64,000 nt of DNA, from assembly GCF_010747475.1 (NCBI RefSeq), contig NZ_VSLZ01000005.1, positions 124,001 to 188,000 on the forward strand, given 5' to 3'. The stretch is from Halorussus sp. MSC15.2 (GTDB lineage Archaea; Halobacteriota; Halobacteria; Halobacteriales; Haladaptataceae). The notes under the pieces were generated by a model. That model saw only the letters and a list, made by a program, of their open reading frames with translations, had not been told where the DNA came from and did no database searches. This document shows positions 18,284-26,865 of the stretch, piece by piece (position 1 is the first letter of the stretch; each line of letters begins with the position of its first letter). Made by a program: the position numbers and the translations under genes.

Positions 18284-18298
18284 GAAAAAGAGGAAAAC
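18284..18298 (-). terminator. T-rich terminator after atpI
   Basis: Directly after the atpI stop codon the minus strand reads TTTTCCTCTTTTTC (the complement of 18284-18297), a U-rich tract of the kind that suffices for archaeal termination. It separates atpH-atpI from atpK onward, although read-through is likely. Confidence 0.45.
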
Positions 18299-18302
18299 GC
18301 GG

Positions 18303-20473
18303 TCAGTCCTGAGTCGTGTAGTTCCGGTCGTAGCCGAACGGCTCGTACTCCTCGCCGCCGCCCTCGTAGAACTTGCCGAAGAACTCGACGTACTCGAGGC
18401 GCACCGCCTGTAGACCGGCACTGGTAATACCGAGCGCCAGCACGAGGAGGTGCCCGAAGACGAGGACGAGTAAGCCGACGAACAGGCCGACGATACCGGA
18501 GTGAACCAGTCCGCCGAACATGTGGCTCGTCACCTCGTGACCGTGGTACATCGTTCCGACCTCGGGCATGTGGCCGATGCCGAAGTGCCACTCGGCGTGG
18601 CTACCGTGGCCCGTAACGAAGACGCCGAAGAACAGGAGATTGACCACGAAGGCCATCCCCGCCTTGGCGAGCAGCACGGCCGCGATTCGGGTGTACGAGA
18701 GCGCGTCCGACAGGACGCTCAGGCTCTCCAGCGCGCCGATGAGGATACCGGGACCGCCGAAGTGCCGGACTTCACCCGCGATGTAGAGGACCAGTCCGAG
18801 TCCTCCGAGCGCCAGACCGAGCGTGCCAACCTGCGGCGAGAAGCCGCTGAACCCGAGCGAGAACGGCTCGCCGGCGAAGATGGTGAACAGGAAGTTGGGC
18901 TTCTGGTTGCGGGCCTGCGTGCTGAGAATCCACGTCCAGACACCCGCGAACAGCAGGACCCACGAACCGCTCTCCAGAACGGCGTCGACGGGGTCGTGGT
19001 TCAGCTCCTCGACGAAGCCGAACAGGTAGCCGACCGTCATGTGGAGGAGTCCCGCGAGTATCGAGACGACCAGCCACGTCAGCGCGTAGTCGGCGTTGAC
19101 CGGCTGGAGACCCTTCTTAATCGGCGGGTGACCGCCCCAGACGACATCTCCGAGCATGTGCAGGCCGAAGATTTCGCCGTACAGGACGCCGAACAGCGCC
19201 GTGAAGCCGCCCGCCCACAGCGCGATGCCGCCGAGACTCTTGATTGCGTCGTTGTCGAAGCTACTGAACAGCCAGAAACCGATGCCCATGTACAGGAGTC
19301 CGTATCCGAGGTCCCCAATCATGAACCCGAAGAACAGCGGGAACGTCAGGAACAGGACGACCGTCGGGTCGAACTCGAAGTACTTCGGCCGGTTGATGGT
19401 CTCGACCAGCAGTTCGAACGGCTTGAACGCGCCGGGGTTGTCCTGCACGACCGGCGGTTGGTCGTCGTCCATCGTCGTGCCGCCGTCCGCGGCAACCTCG
19501 TTCGCGTCGGGGTCTTCCGGACCGTGGGCCTCGTGGGCGTCGTACGAGGCGCGTTCGAGTTCGTCTACTTCGACGTGGTCGCCGACGGTGTCGCCCAGCG
19601 CGCTCGCCAACTCGGTGTAACGCTTGGACGGAATCCAGCCTTCGGCGACGAAAGCGTTCTCGGTGGTTGCGAAGTTGAGCGGCGCTTCGGCCTTCTGCAC
19701 GTCGATGCTCAGCTTCTCCTCGGCCGCGAGCAGGAAGCCCGCGGTGTCGAGTTTGACGTTTTCGAGTTCGTTCTCGACGTCGTCGAGTTCGGACTCGAGT
19801 TGCTGGCGCTCGTGTTCGAGTTCCTCGGCGTAGTCACCGGGGCTTCCCTCGGCATCGGGGATTTCCAGCGCCGCGAAGTCGACGCCGACCAGCGCCTCGT
19901 CGAGGGCGTCTTCGTCGGCGGCGTCCGCGGGGTACGCGAAGACGGCGACGGTGCCGTCGGCGGTGAACGTCTCGAACTCGCGGATGCTGTCCGCGGTTTC
20001 GAGCGTGTCGTGAATCTCGTCGGCGTCGCCCTCACCGACTGCGACCTGTAGCGTCTGGTACCCCGACAGCAGGTCGAGGTCGATACCGAGGTCGGCGAAC
20101 GGCTTCACCGAGTCGAGTCGCTCCTCCACGTCGCGGAGGTCCTCGTCGAGTTCGCTGCGTCGGTCTTCGAGTTGGTTGACCTCCGACCGGACGGATTCGA
20201 GTTCGTCTTCGAGTGCTTCGTCGGTGACGATGCGACTCGTCCGGCGTCCTCCTCGTCGATGTCGAGAATGCTCTCGAGCGAACGGATAGTGACGAGTTTC
20301 TCGGACGCCTCGTCGGCCCCCTCGACGGGGTCGCCCGGTTCGAAGCCCTCCCACGAACCGTCGTAGTCCGAGAGGTGGACCAGATTTAGCTCGTGGATGG
20401 TCTCGATGACGTCGTCCATGACGGCCCGCGAACCCGTCACGGACACCTTGCTCATTCGTTCAGGTCTGAGCAT
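18303..20473 (-). CDS. atpI: A-type ATP synthase subunit I (a subunit), one frameshift
   Basis: Subunit I provides the stator half-channels for ion flow. The N-terminal cytoplasmic part starts MLRPERMSKVSVTGSRAVMD, a conserved haloarchaeal start, and reads normally to IDEEDAGR at about 20240. Then the sense frame moves back one base and continues RIVTDEALEDELESV into the coiled coil and about seven or eight membrane helices (for example FFGFMIGDLGYGLLYMGIGF, the core with LSYTRIAAVLLAKAGMAFVV, and VFGHLLVLALGITSAGLQAV with the channel region near the C terminus). The restored protein would be about 723 residues, normal for the family. One base is missing near 20232-20245. In an essential gene this points to a sequence error or a very recent lesion. 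Confidence 0.9.
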
Positions 20474-20792
20474 GCACCGCCTCCTCGAAGAGGTCTACCA
20501 CGTAGTCAGTTACTTCCTCCTCGTTCTCGCGCGCCCGCGATTCGAGTGCCTCACGCTCTTGCTCGCCCTCGGCGAGAATCTCTTCGCGCTCGGCCTCGAT
20601 TTCCTCGCGAGCCTCGGCGAGACGGTCGTCGTGAAGCTCGGACGCCTCCGCCTCGGCTTCACGGCGGATTTGCTCCGCCTCTTCCCGAGCGTCGGAGATG
20701 CGCTGTTCGCGCTCCTCCTCGGCCTCGGCGACGATGTCGTCGGCCTCTTGCTCGGCCTCCTTGATTCGTTCGAGAACCTCTGGCCTCGGCAT
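20460..20792 (-). CDS. atpH: A-type ATP synthase subunit H (peripheral stalk)
   Basis: This is a 110-residue, almost entirely coiled-coil protein (MPRPEVLERIKEAEQEADDI and onward, with long Glu/Arg/Ala heptads) ending in EEEVTDYVVDLFEEAV. It pairs with subunit E in the peripheral stalk. The ATG at 20792 is chosen over an upstream one because MPRPEVLxxIKxAE is the conserved N terminus and a TATA element lies 28-37 bases upstream. Its 3' end overlaps the atpI start by 14 bases, so the two are translationally linked. It is the first gene of the operon. Confidence 0.93.
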   Translation of the reverse strand: MPRPEVLERIKEAEQEADDIVAEAEEEREQRISDAREEAEQIRREAEAEASELHDDRLAEAREEIEAEREEILAEGEQEREALESRARENEEEVTDYVVDLFEEAVHAQT

Positions 20793-20819
20793 ACTAATCA
20801 CGCGAAAGTTGCAGAACCG

Positions 20820-20830
20820 CGTATATACTA
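20820..20830 (-). promoter_or_regulatory. Main ATP synthase operon promoter
   Basis: AGTATATACG on the minus strand is a strong TATA box about 28-35 bases upstream of the atpH ATG. That gives a leaderless or near-leaderless transcript. It is the only good promoter-like element between atpH and the divergent methyltransferase gene on that strand. Confidence 0.6.
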
Positions 20831-20978
20831 CTTGCGAACTCTCCCCCACGTCACATCAACTGAGATATGTTGACACAGGACCATCACGGTCTCTATCGGA
20901 GGAAACCGGCCTGCGAGCGAAGGACCCCGCGACGGGAATAGCAGGATTATTTGGCCAGCGGTCCGAACTGTCGGGGTA

Positions 20979-21605
20979 ATGGGTATCCTCGAAGACAAGA
21001 GTCGCGCTCGACTCTTCTACAAGTACCTCTCGAAGGTGTACGACACCGTCAACCCGTTCATCTGGAACGAACAGATGCGCGACGAGGCGCTGGCGATGCT
21101 GGACATTCAGGAGGGCGACCGGGTGTTGGACGTCGGTTGCGGGACCGGGTTCGCCACGGAAGGACTCCTCGAACACACCCAGAACGTCCACGGACTCGAC
21201 CAGAGCGTCCACCAACTGGAGAAGGCGTGGGCCAAACTCGGCAAGCACGACCCCGTGAGTTTCTACCGGGGTGACGCCGAGCGACTGCCGTTCGAGGACG
21301 ACTCCTTCGACGTCGTGTGGTCGTCGGGGTCCATCGAGTACTGGCCCGACCCGGTCGCCACGCTCCGGGACATGCGCCGAGTCGTCAAGCCCGGCGGGCA
21401 GGTCCTCGTGGTCGGTCCGAACAACCCGAAATCGACAGTCATGCAGAAGGTCGCGAACGCCATCATGCTGTTCTACGACCGCGAGGAGGCCGACCGGATG
21501 TTCCGCGAAGCGGGATACGTGGACGTCGAACACCGCGAGATGGGTCCAACCTACGACCCCGACGTCGCTATCACGACCGTCGCGCGCGACCCGGAAGACG
21601 AGTAG
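20979..21605 (+). CDS. SAM methyltransferase, plant VTE3 (MPBQ/MSBQ)-like
   Basis: This is a class I methyltransferase of 208 residues. SAM motif I is VLDVGCGTGF (about residues 49-58) and motif II lies near DAERLPFEDDSFDVVWSSGS. Beyond the common fold, several blocks resemble the chloroplast 2-methyl-6-phytylbenzoquinol methyltransferase VTE3: FYKYLSKVYDTVNPFIWNEQ, MRDEAL, LDQSVHQLEKA and SGSIEYWPDP. The archaeal affinity of VTE3 has been noted in the literature on tocopherol synthesis. A role in haloarchaeal quinone (menaquinone-type) ring methylation is therefore plausible, but other substrates cannot be excluded. The hydrophobic C-terminal helix of VTE3 is absent. It diverges from the ATP synthase operon. 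Confidence 0.85.
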   Translation: MGILEDKSRARLFYKYLSKVYDTVNPFIWNEQMRDEALAMLDIQEGDRVLDVGCGTGFATEGLLEHTQNVHGLDQSVHQLEKAWAKLGKHDPVSFYRGDAERLPFEDDSFDVVWSSGSIEYWPDPVATLRDMRRVVKPGGQVLVVGPNNPKSTVMQKVANAIMLFYDREEADRMFREAGYVDVEHREMGPTYDPDVAITTVARDPEDE

Positions 21606-21648
21606 CAGTTTTGGCTACCGGCCGTCTTCGGTGCGAAACCCCCGATGC

Positions 21649-22110
21649 TCACGCCGTCGCCGCGACTTCTGCGACGACGGACGCGTTCACCGAGAACGTG
21701 ACGACGACCGAGGACCCCGACGATAGCGACGGGTCGTTCGTTTCCGCGAGTCGGACGCTCGCTGGTTCGCCCGCCGACCACTTCGGGTCCGCCGCGCTGT
21801 TGAACGGTCCGGTCGGTCCCGGACGGAACCCCGTCGCCGAGAAGAACGGAATCGGTGGCTGAGTGTCGAGAGCAGTGTCGTCGATTCGAATCCCGACCGT
21901 CAGGTCGCGTACGTCGAGTACGTCTCCTCCGCGGTGGAGGAACGTCAGTCGGTTCGCGTCGGCGTCGATTCGGAGGTCGATTACGGCGCTCGGAGCGTCC
22001 GACGGTATGGTCGTTCCGAACGCGAGGCTGCCGACGGTGCCCGCGAGCGCGACCGTAACGACGAGTAGGAGGACGATACCGAGAGCTGGGGAGGTGGCGC
22101 GTCCCGACAC
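21649..22110 (-). CDS. Archaeal type IV pilin-like protein (Pilin_N/DUF1628)
   Basis: A 153-residue protein begins MSGRATSPALGIVLLLVVTV. This is a short basic leader, then the class III signal-peptide pattern, in which prepilin peptidase PibD would cut before the hydrophobic stretch that forms the pilus core. The rest is a beta-rich head (VIDLRIDADANRLTFLHRGG, DVLDVRDLTVGIRIDD), typical of the archaeal Pilin_N/DUF1628 family. No other pilus genes (PilB/PilC-like) are in the window, so it is an orphan pilin that may join pili assembled elsewhere or act in adhesion. Confidence 0.85.
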   Translation of the reverse strand: MSGRATSPALGIVLLLVVTVALAGTVGSLAFGTTIPSDAPSAVIDLRIDADANRLTFLHRGGDVLDVRDLTVGIRIDDTALDTQPPIPFFSATGFRPGPTGPFNSAADPKWSAGEPASVRLAETNDPSLSSGSSVVVTFSVNASVVAEVAATA

Positions 22111-22304
22111 GGGGAGGGTTCGTTCCGGCTTCGGCCTTCAATCTTCGGCCGTGACGGACGTTTCGCCTTCGACCGCCCGGGCGGAAGGCTGGTACGACGC
22201 TACAGAGAGTCGTGTCGAGCGAAGAGAAGACGGATTCGGAAGGTCTGGAGATACGTTCGTAACGATGGGAGCCGTTTCAGACGAAGAGAGACGAACGGGT
22301 TGGC

Positions 22305-23570
22305 CTACGACGATTCGACCGGGGCGGCCGTCACGTTGACCGTCGTGAAGTCGTAAGTCGCACTCACGCGGGAAGGTTCGGCCGGACCGAGCGTCCAGAG
22401 GACACCGTCGGAGTTGGTCCGTCCGACGGGGTCGCCAGCGACCGTTACGTCGCCCTGAACGGGTGCGCCCGTGGCGTTGGTGAGTTTCACGCGGAGCGGT
22501 CCACCGGCGAACGTGCGATTGACCGTCAGGGTGACGTTCTCCGAGGTGTTGCTTACCGACGGTCCCGTCGGGAGGGGCGTTTCGCCGTTCAGTCGTTTGT
22601 GCTGCATCTCCCGGAAGACCGACTCCGTACCGCCGTCGTAGTACACGACGAGTTTGCCGTGTGTGTGCGTCATTTGCATCCGATAGATGTTGTTAGTGCC
22701 GTACAGTGCGTTCGTCGCGGTACTTTTCCGATTTTCGAAGGCCCAACGGTATTGGTTTATGATGTCTTTTCGCGCAGACCCCAAAGTAGAGTCGCCGGAG
22801 GCGGCGGGATTACGCCGGTCGTGGCGGACGATTTCACGAACGTACTTCCCGTTTACGATGGTGGAGAGTACTATTCCGTTCGTTCCGGTACCCACGTACA
22901 CTCTGATGGGCGGTTCTTCACCTCGAATCGCCGCCGTAATTCGGTTTCGGACCGGGCCTTCAAGCGACACGAGTTTCCCTCGCAGTGTGTGCGCCTCGGT
23001 CTGCATTTCGAACCTCGGAACGGAGTTCGCACGAGTCCGCATTTCAGTTATCAGTTTCCGGATGTCGGCCACTTCTGCGTCGATGCTGGCCAGCGTGCGG
23101 ACGTATTCGCTCTTCGAGATGGTCCCGTTCGAGAACGCCTGCGTCGCCTGTTGTTCGTTTGCCTTCAACGAGATGATTCGGTTCTCGATGCGATATCGGA
23201 ACCGATTCAGGGCCTGTTTCTTCTTCTCGACACTGTCGGTCGCCTGTAGTTGCTGGCCAAGCGACTTCACAGTGAGTTCCGTCCGGAACTCGCCGCGGTC
23301 CATCGTGAGCGAACTACCGAGTGCGAGCGACGGGGAGTCGAACGCGGTACGCGCCGGGGCGGTCCCGAGCGTCATGACGTTAGTCGTGTTTTCGCCACCG
23401 ACGGGCTGTACGGTGTCGCTCCCTGTCTGTTCAGATACGGCACTCTCGGGGGAAGTGAATGGGGAGGTGTTCGGGGCGGACGCTGGCGTGGTCGGGGCCG
23501 TCGCCTGTACCGCGACTGCTCCGGGGGAGAGCGCGAGCAGTAATGCCAGCATAACGGGGGTGAATCGCAT
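22305..23570 (-). CDS. Secreted coiled-coil protein, DUF7096-like
   Basis: A Sec signal peptide (MRFTPVMLALLLALSPGAVAV) is followed by a Thr/Pro/Ser-rich linker, a helical region (residues about 95-190: QALNRFRYRIENRIISLKAN, YVRTLASIDAEVADIRKLIT) and a beta-rich domain. The C-terminal beta-sandwich contains VQGDVTVAGDPVGRTNSDGV. I set the start at the ATG 23570, directly before the signal peptide; an alternative start is at 23597. I associate this family with the haloarchaeal domain DUF7096, from memory. It diverges from the membrane-anchored HTH gene at 23725 with 154 bases between starts, so the two may share regulation. No enzymatic motif is visible. Confidence 0.72.
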   Translation of the reverse strand: MRFTPVMLALLLALSPGAVAVQATAPTTPASAPNTSPFTSPESAVSEQTGSDTVQPVGGENTTNVMTLGTAPARTAFDSPSLALGSSLTMDRGEFRTELTVKSLGQQLQATDSVEKKKQALNRFRYRIENRIISLKANEQQATQAFSNGTISKSEYVRTLASIDAEVADIRKLITEMRTRANSVPRFEMQTEAHTLRGKLVSLEGPVRNRITAAIRGEEPPIRVYVGTGTNGIVLSTIVNGKYVREIVRHDRRNPAASGDSTLGSARKDIINQYRWAFENRKSTATNALYGTNNIYRMQMTHTHGKLVVYYDGGTESVFREMQHKRLNGETPLPTGPSVSNTSENVTLTVNRTFAGGPLRVKLTNATGAPVQGDVTVAGDPVGRTNSDGVLWTLGPAEPSRVSATYDFTTVNVTAAPVESS

Positions 23571-23724
23571 ACGTACGCCTACTCGAAGGCCCATCATTAA
23601 ATTATTCCCGGAACTATGAAACGCCGGACGAGATTTCGAGAACGGACGAGACGTTTTACGGAGCGTTCTGACGTTTTATCTACGGATGGAAAGTATTTTC
23701 TTGTCGGCGCATTCACGCGACTGT

Positions 23725-24882
23725 ATGCGGTCACTCGCCGCCCTCCTCGTCGTCCTCCTCGTCGTCAGTTCCGTCGCGGGAGTCGGAGCGAGTCGCTCGG
23801 CCGAGGACCGAGCGGTCGCTCCGCACACCTCCTCGGAGTCCGCGTCAGCCCTCAGCGCGACCAACGCCACGCAAGCGAACACGACGGTCAACGACACGAC
23901 CGAGATGTACGTCTCCCTCCGAGAGAACGGAGACGCTCGATGGACCGTCACGCAGCGTTACGTCCTCCACGACGACCAAGAGGCCGAATCGTTCCGTCAG
24001 CTCGCGAAGAAGTACGAGAACGGGGACACGAACGTCGGTCCCACGAGAGCGACGTTCCAGCGCGTGGTCGAGCGCGTGAACGCCGACTCAGACCGCCGGA
24101 TGGAACTCCAGCGCGTCAGTCGGTCGGCGCAGGTCCGTAACAACGAAACCGTGGGCATCGTCTCGCTGTCGTTCACGTGGACGAACTTCACGCAGGTAAG
24201 CGAGAGTCAAATCGCCCTCGGCGACGCGTTCTGGATTGGGTCGGAGACGTGGCTCCCGGCGTTGAGCGAGGACCAGACGCTGGTGATATCGGTCCCCGAC
24301 AACTACTACATCTCCGGAGCGAGTCCGTCCGGTGGCGTCATCTCCAACGGGACCGTCCTTCGGTACGAAGGTCCCCAACAATTCCAACGCGGCGACTTCA
24401 GGGTGACCTACTCGCCGAAGAGTACGGAGAACTCGACGATTCCACCGTGGTTCCCGGACATCTCCAGCACGTGGGGACTGCTCGTCGTGTTCCTCTTGTT
24501 CGGTGGCGGCTTCGGGGCGTACGCGCTGTCACAGCGTCGCGGCGCTGACCCCGAACCGGTCGCGGACACCGACGACAGGACGCAGTCGCCGCCGACCGTC
24601 TCGGCCACCGCCGACGACGGGGACGAACCGTCGTCCGAGTCCCACGAAGACGAAGGGCCGTCTATGGAACTGTTGAGCGACGAAGAGCGCGTTCTTCACC
24701 TGCTGGAGGAGAACGACGGCCGGATGAAGCAGGGCCAGATAGTCACCGAGACCAATTGGTCGAACGCGAAGGTCTCTCAGTTACTCTCGAAGATGGACGA
24801 GAACGACGACGTGGACAAACTCCGAATCGGCCGAGAGAACCTCATCACGCTCCCCGACGAAGACGTTGCCGACGTGGAGTAA
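23725..24882 (+). CDS. Membrane-anchored protein with extracellular domain and cytoplasmic winged helix
   Basis: The 385-residue product has a signal peptide (MRSLAALLVVLLVVSSVAGV), an extracellular beta-rich domain (residues about 60-245, with EMYVSLRENGDARWTVTQRY and QIALGDAFWIGSETWLP), and one transmembrane helix (WGLLVVFLLFGGGFGAYAL, about 252-270). An acidic linker and a C-terminal cytoplasmic winged helix follow (ERVLHLLEENDGRMKQGQIV, then TNWSNAKVSQLLSKMDENDD). The layout suggests a one-component surface sensor that binds DNA while tethered; I recall the domains as DUF7345 and DUF7343. The start at 23725 is preferred over 23686 because it begins the signal peptide. AAAGTATTTTC 25-35 bases upstream can serve as TATA. 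Confidence 0.82.
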   Translation: MRSLAALLVVLLVVSSVAGVGASRSAEDRAVAPHTSSESASALSATNATQANTTVNDTTEMYVSLRENGDARWTVTQRYVLHDDQEAESFRQLAKKYENGDTNVGPTRATFQRVVERVNADSDRRMELQRVSRSAQVRNNETVGIVSLSFTWTNFTQVSESQIALGDAFWIGSETWLPALSEDQTLVISVPDNYYISGASPSGGVISNGTVLRYEGPQQFQRGDFRVTYSPKSTENSTIPPWFPDISSTWGLLVVFLLFGGGFGAYALSQRRGADPEPVADTDDRTQSPPTVSATADDGDEPSSESHEDEGPSMELLSDEERVLHLLEENDGRMKQGQIVTETNWSNAKVSQLLSKMDENDDVDKLRIGRENLITLPDEDVADVE

Positions 24883-25021
24883 CTCCGGCGGACGAAGACT
24901 GTACAGGTGGCCGAAGACCGTACAGTCGGGAAACGACACTGGCGAGGTACGAGTCGGAAACGCGTGACCCGGTGTCGCGCGTTTCGTAAACGTTTACCCC
25001 TGCGCCGGAGACGTATTTATT

Positions 25022-25813
25022 ATGAAGGTCCTGGTGACTGTGAAGGAGGTCGCCGAAGTCGCTGACGACTTCGAGATAGAGGGGACCGAGGTAGACGAGC
25101 GCTACCTCGAGTACGACCTGAACGAGTGGGACGACTACGCCGTCGAGGAGGCCGTCCAGTTGAAGGAGGACGGCCCGGCCGACGAGGTCGTGACCGTTAC
25201 CATCGGTCCCGAGCGGTCCGAGGAGACCATCCGGATGGCGTTGGCGAAGGGAGCGGACCGCGCGGTCCGCGTCTGGGACGACGCGCTGGAAGACGTTGAC
25301 CTGCTCGACGTGGAGACCAAGACGAACCTGCTGAAGGCCGTCGTGGAGGAGGAAGACCCCGACCTCGTGCTGACCGGCGTCCAGTCGGGCGACGACACGT
25401 TCGGTGCGACCGGCGTCTCGCTGGCCGACGAAATCGGTTTCCAGTGGGGCGCGGTCGTCAACGCGCTCGACTTCGACGCCGACGAGGGCGTCGCGCACGT
25501 CCACCGCGAACTGGAGGGCGGCGTCGAGGAACTCACCGACATCGACGTACCCGCGGTACTGACGATTCAGACGGGTATCAACGAACCGCGCTACGCCAGT
25601 CTGCGCGGCATTCGGCAGGCCCAGAGCAAGGAAATCGCACCGAAGAGCCTCGACGATATCGGTCTCGACGCCGACGCGATAGAGAGCGACCTCACGCTGA
25701 CTTCGATGTACGAACCCGAGAGCGAGAGCGACGCCGAGATATTCGAAGGTGACGCCAGCGAGACGGCCGGGAAGCTTGCCGAAGTCCTCCGCGAGAAGGG
25801 GGTGGCAGAATGA
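25022..25813 (+). CDS. etfB: Electron transfer flavoprotein beta subunit
   Basis: EtfB is the AMP/FAD-holding smaller subunit of the heterodimer that accepts electrons from acyl-CoA and other dehydrogenases and passes them to the quinone pool. The 263-residue sequence has MKVLVTVKEVAEVADDFEIE, DLNEWDDYAVEEAVQLKE, the nucleotide-binding TIGPERSEETIRMALAKGAD, DLVLTGVQSGDDTFGATG and the adenine-side motif EPRYASLRGIRQAQSKEI. Translation couples to etfA by a four-base ATGA overlap. ETF-quinone oxidoreductase and ferredoxin-like partners (FixC/FixX) are not adjacent on either side. TATTTATT just before the start serves as promoter. Confidence 0.95.
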   Translation: MKVLVTVKEVAEVADDFEIEGTEVDERYLEYDLNEWDDYAVEEAVQLKEDGPADEVVTVTIGPERSEETIRMALAKGADRAVRVWDDALEDVDLLDVETKTNLLKAVVEEEDPDLVLTGVQSGDDTFGATGVSLADEIGFQWGAVVNALDFDADEGVAHVHRELEGGVEELTDIDVPAVLTIQTGINEPRYASLRGIRQAQSKEIAPKSLDDIGLDADAIESDLTLTSMYEPESESDAEIFEGDASETAGKLAEVLREKGVAE

Positions 25814-26763
25814 GTCCCGACGTTCTCGCCGTCGCCGAACACCGCCGCGGCGAACTCCGCGACGTGAGCTACGAACTGCTGACCGCCGGACGACAGCTCG
25901 CCGACGCGACCGGCGGCGACCTCCACGTCGCCGTAATCGGTGGCGACACCGAGTCGTTCGCCGAGGAACTCGACCGGGAGGGCGTGGACGCCATCCACAC
26001 CGTCTCGGAGGGCGAGGAGTTCAACCACGACGTGTACGTGCAGGCGGTCGAGGCGCTCCACGGCGAACTCGACCCGCAGGTCGTGCTGATGCCCAACAGC
26101 GTCAACGGACTCGACTACGCGCCCGCGGTGGCCAACCGGCTCGACCTCCCGCTGGCGACCGACGCCGTGGACTTCGAGTACGACGACGGCCTGACCGTGA
26201 CCCGCGAGATGTACGGGTCAAAGGTCGAGACGACCGTGGAGGTCGGGGGCGACCAGTACGCCGTCACCATCCGGGGCGCGGAGTGGCCCGGCGCGGAGGG
26301 CGTCGGAGATGCCGATGTCGCGGAGTTCGACGCCGACATCGACACCGACACCGGTTCGACCGTCACCGGCTTCGAAGAAGTCGGCGGCGGCGACGTGGAC
26401 ATCAGTGAGGCCGACTTCATCGTCTCCATCGGTCGCGGTATCGAGGAGGAGGACAACCTCCCGCTCATCGAGGACCTCGTGGAGGCCACCGACGCGACGC
26501 TGGCCTCCTCGCGACCCATCGTGGACAGCGGTTGGCTCCCCAAGAACCGGCAGGTCGGTCAGTCCGGGAAGGTCGTGACGCCGGACGTCTACCTCGCCAT
26601 CGGTATCTCCGGCGCGGTCCAGCACGTCGCCGGGATGAAGGGCAGCGACACCATCATCGCAGTCAACACCGACCCGAACGCGCCCATCTTCGACATCGCC
26701 GACTACGGTATCGTCGGCGACCTGTTCGACGTCGTGCCGGAACTCATCGAAGAGTTCGAGTAG
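25810..26763 (+). CDS. etfA: Electron transfer flavoprotein alpha subunit
   Basis: EtfA carries the catalytic FAD. The 317 residues show the N-terminal ETF domain (VLAVAEHRRGELRDVSYELL) and the diagnostic C-terminal FAD domain: ATLASSRPIVDSGWLPKNRQ, VGQSGKVVTPDVYLAIGISG, AVQHVAGMKGSDTIIAVNTD, PNAPIFDIADYGIVGDL. All FAD contacts expected for the family appear intact. It overlaps etfB by four bases. A T-rich stretch downstream (26773-26793) probably ends the two-gene transcript. Confidence 0.96.
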   Translation: MSPDVLAVAEHRRGELRDVSYELLTAGRQLADATGGDLHVAVIGGDTESFAEELDREGVDAIHTVSEGEEFNHDVYVQAVEALHGELDPQVVLMPNSVNGLDYAPAVANRLDLPLATDAVDFEYDDGLTVTREMYGSKVETTVEVGGDQYAVTIRGAEWPGAEGVGDADVAEFDADIDTDTGSTVTGFEEVGGGDVDISEADFIVSIGRGIEEEDNLPLIEDLVEATDATLASSRPIVDSGWLPKNRQVGQSGKVVTPDVYLAIGISGAVQHVAGMKGSDTIIAVNTDPNAPIFDIADYGIVGDLFDVVPELIEEFE

Positions 26764-26772
26764 ACTCCTACG

Positions 26773-26793
26773 GTCTTTTCAACGCGGCTTTTT
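26773..26793 (+). terminator. T-rich terminator of etfBA
   Basis: Two T-runs (TCTTTTC and CTTTTTGG) occur 10-30 bases past the etfA stop codon. U-rich tracts of this type end archaeal transcripts. Confidence 0.4.
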
Positions 26794-26865
26794 GGCGCGC
26801 CACGGAAGAGGTAGCGGAGTATCGCCTCGTCACGTATTTGTCGTGTCAGGTTCGAGTATGGCCCG

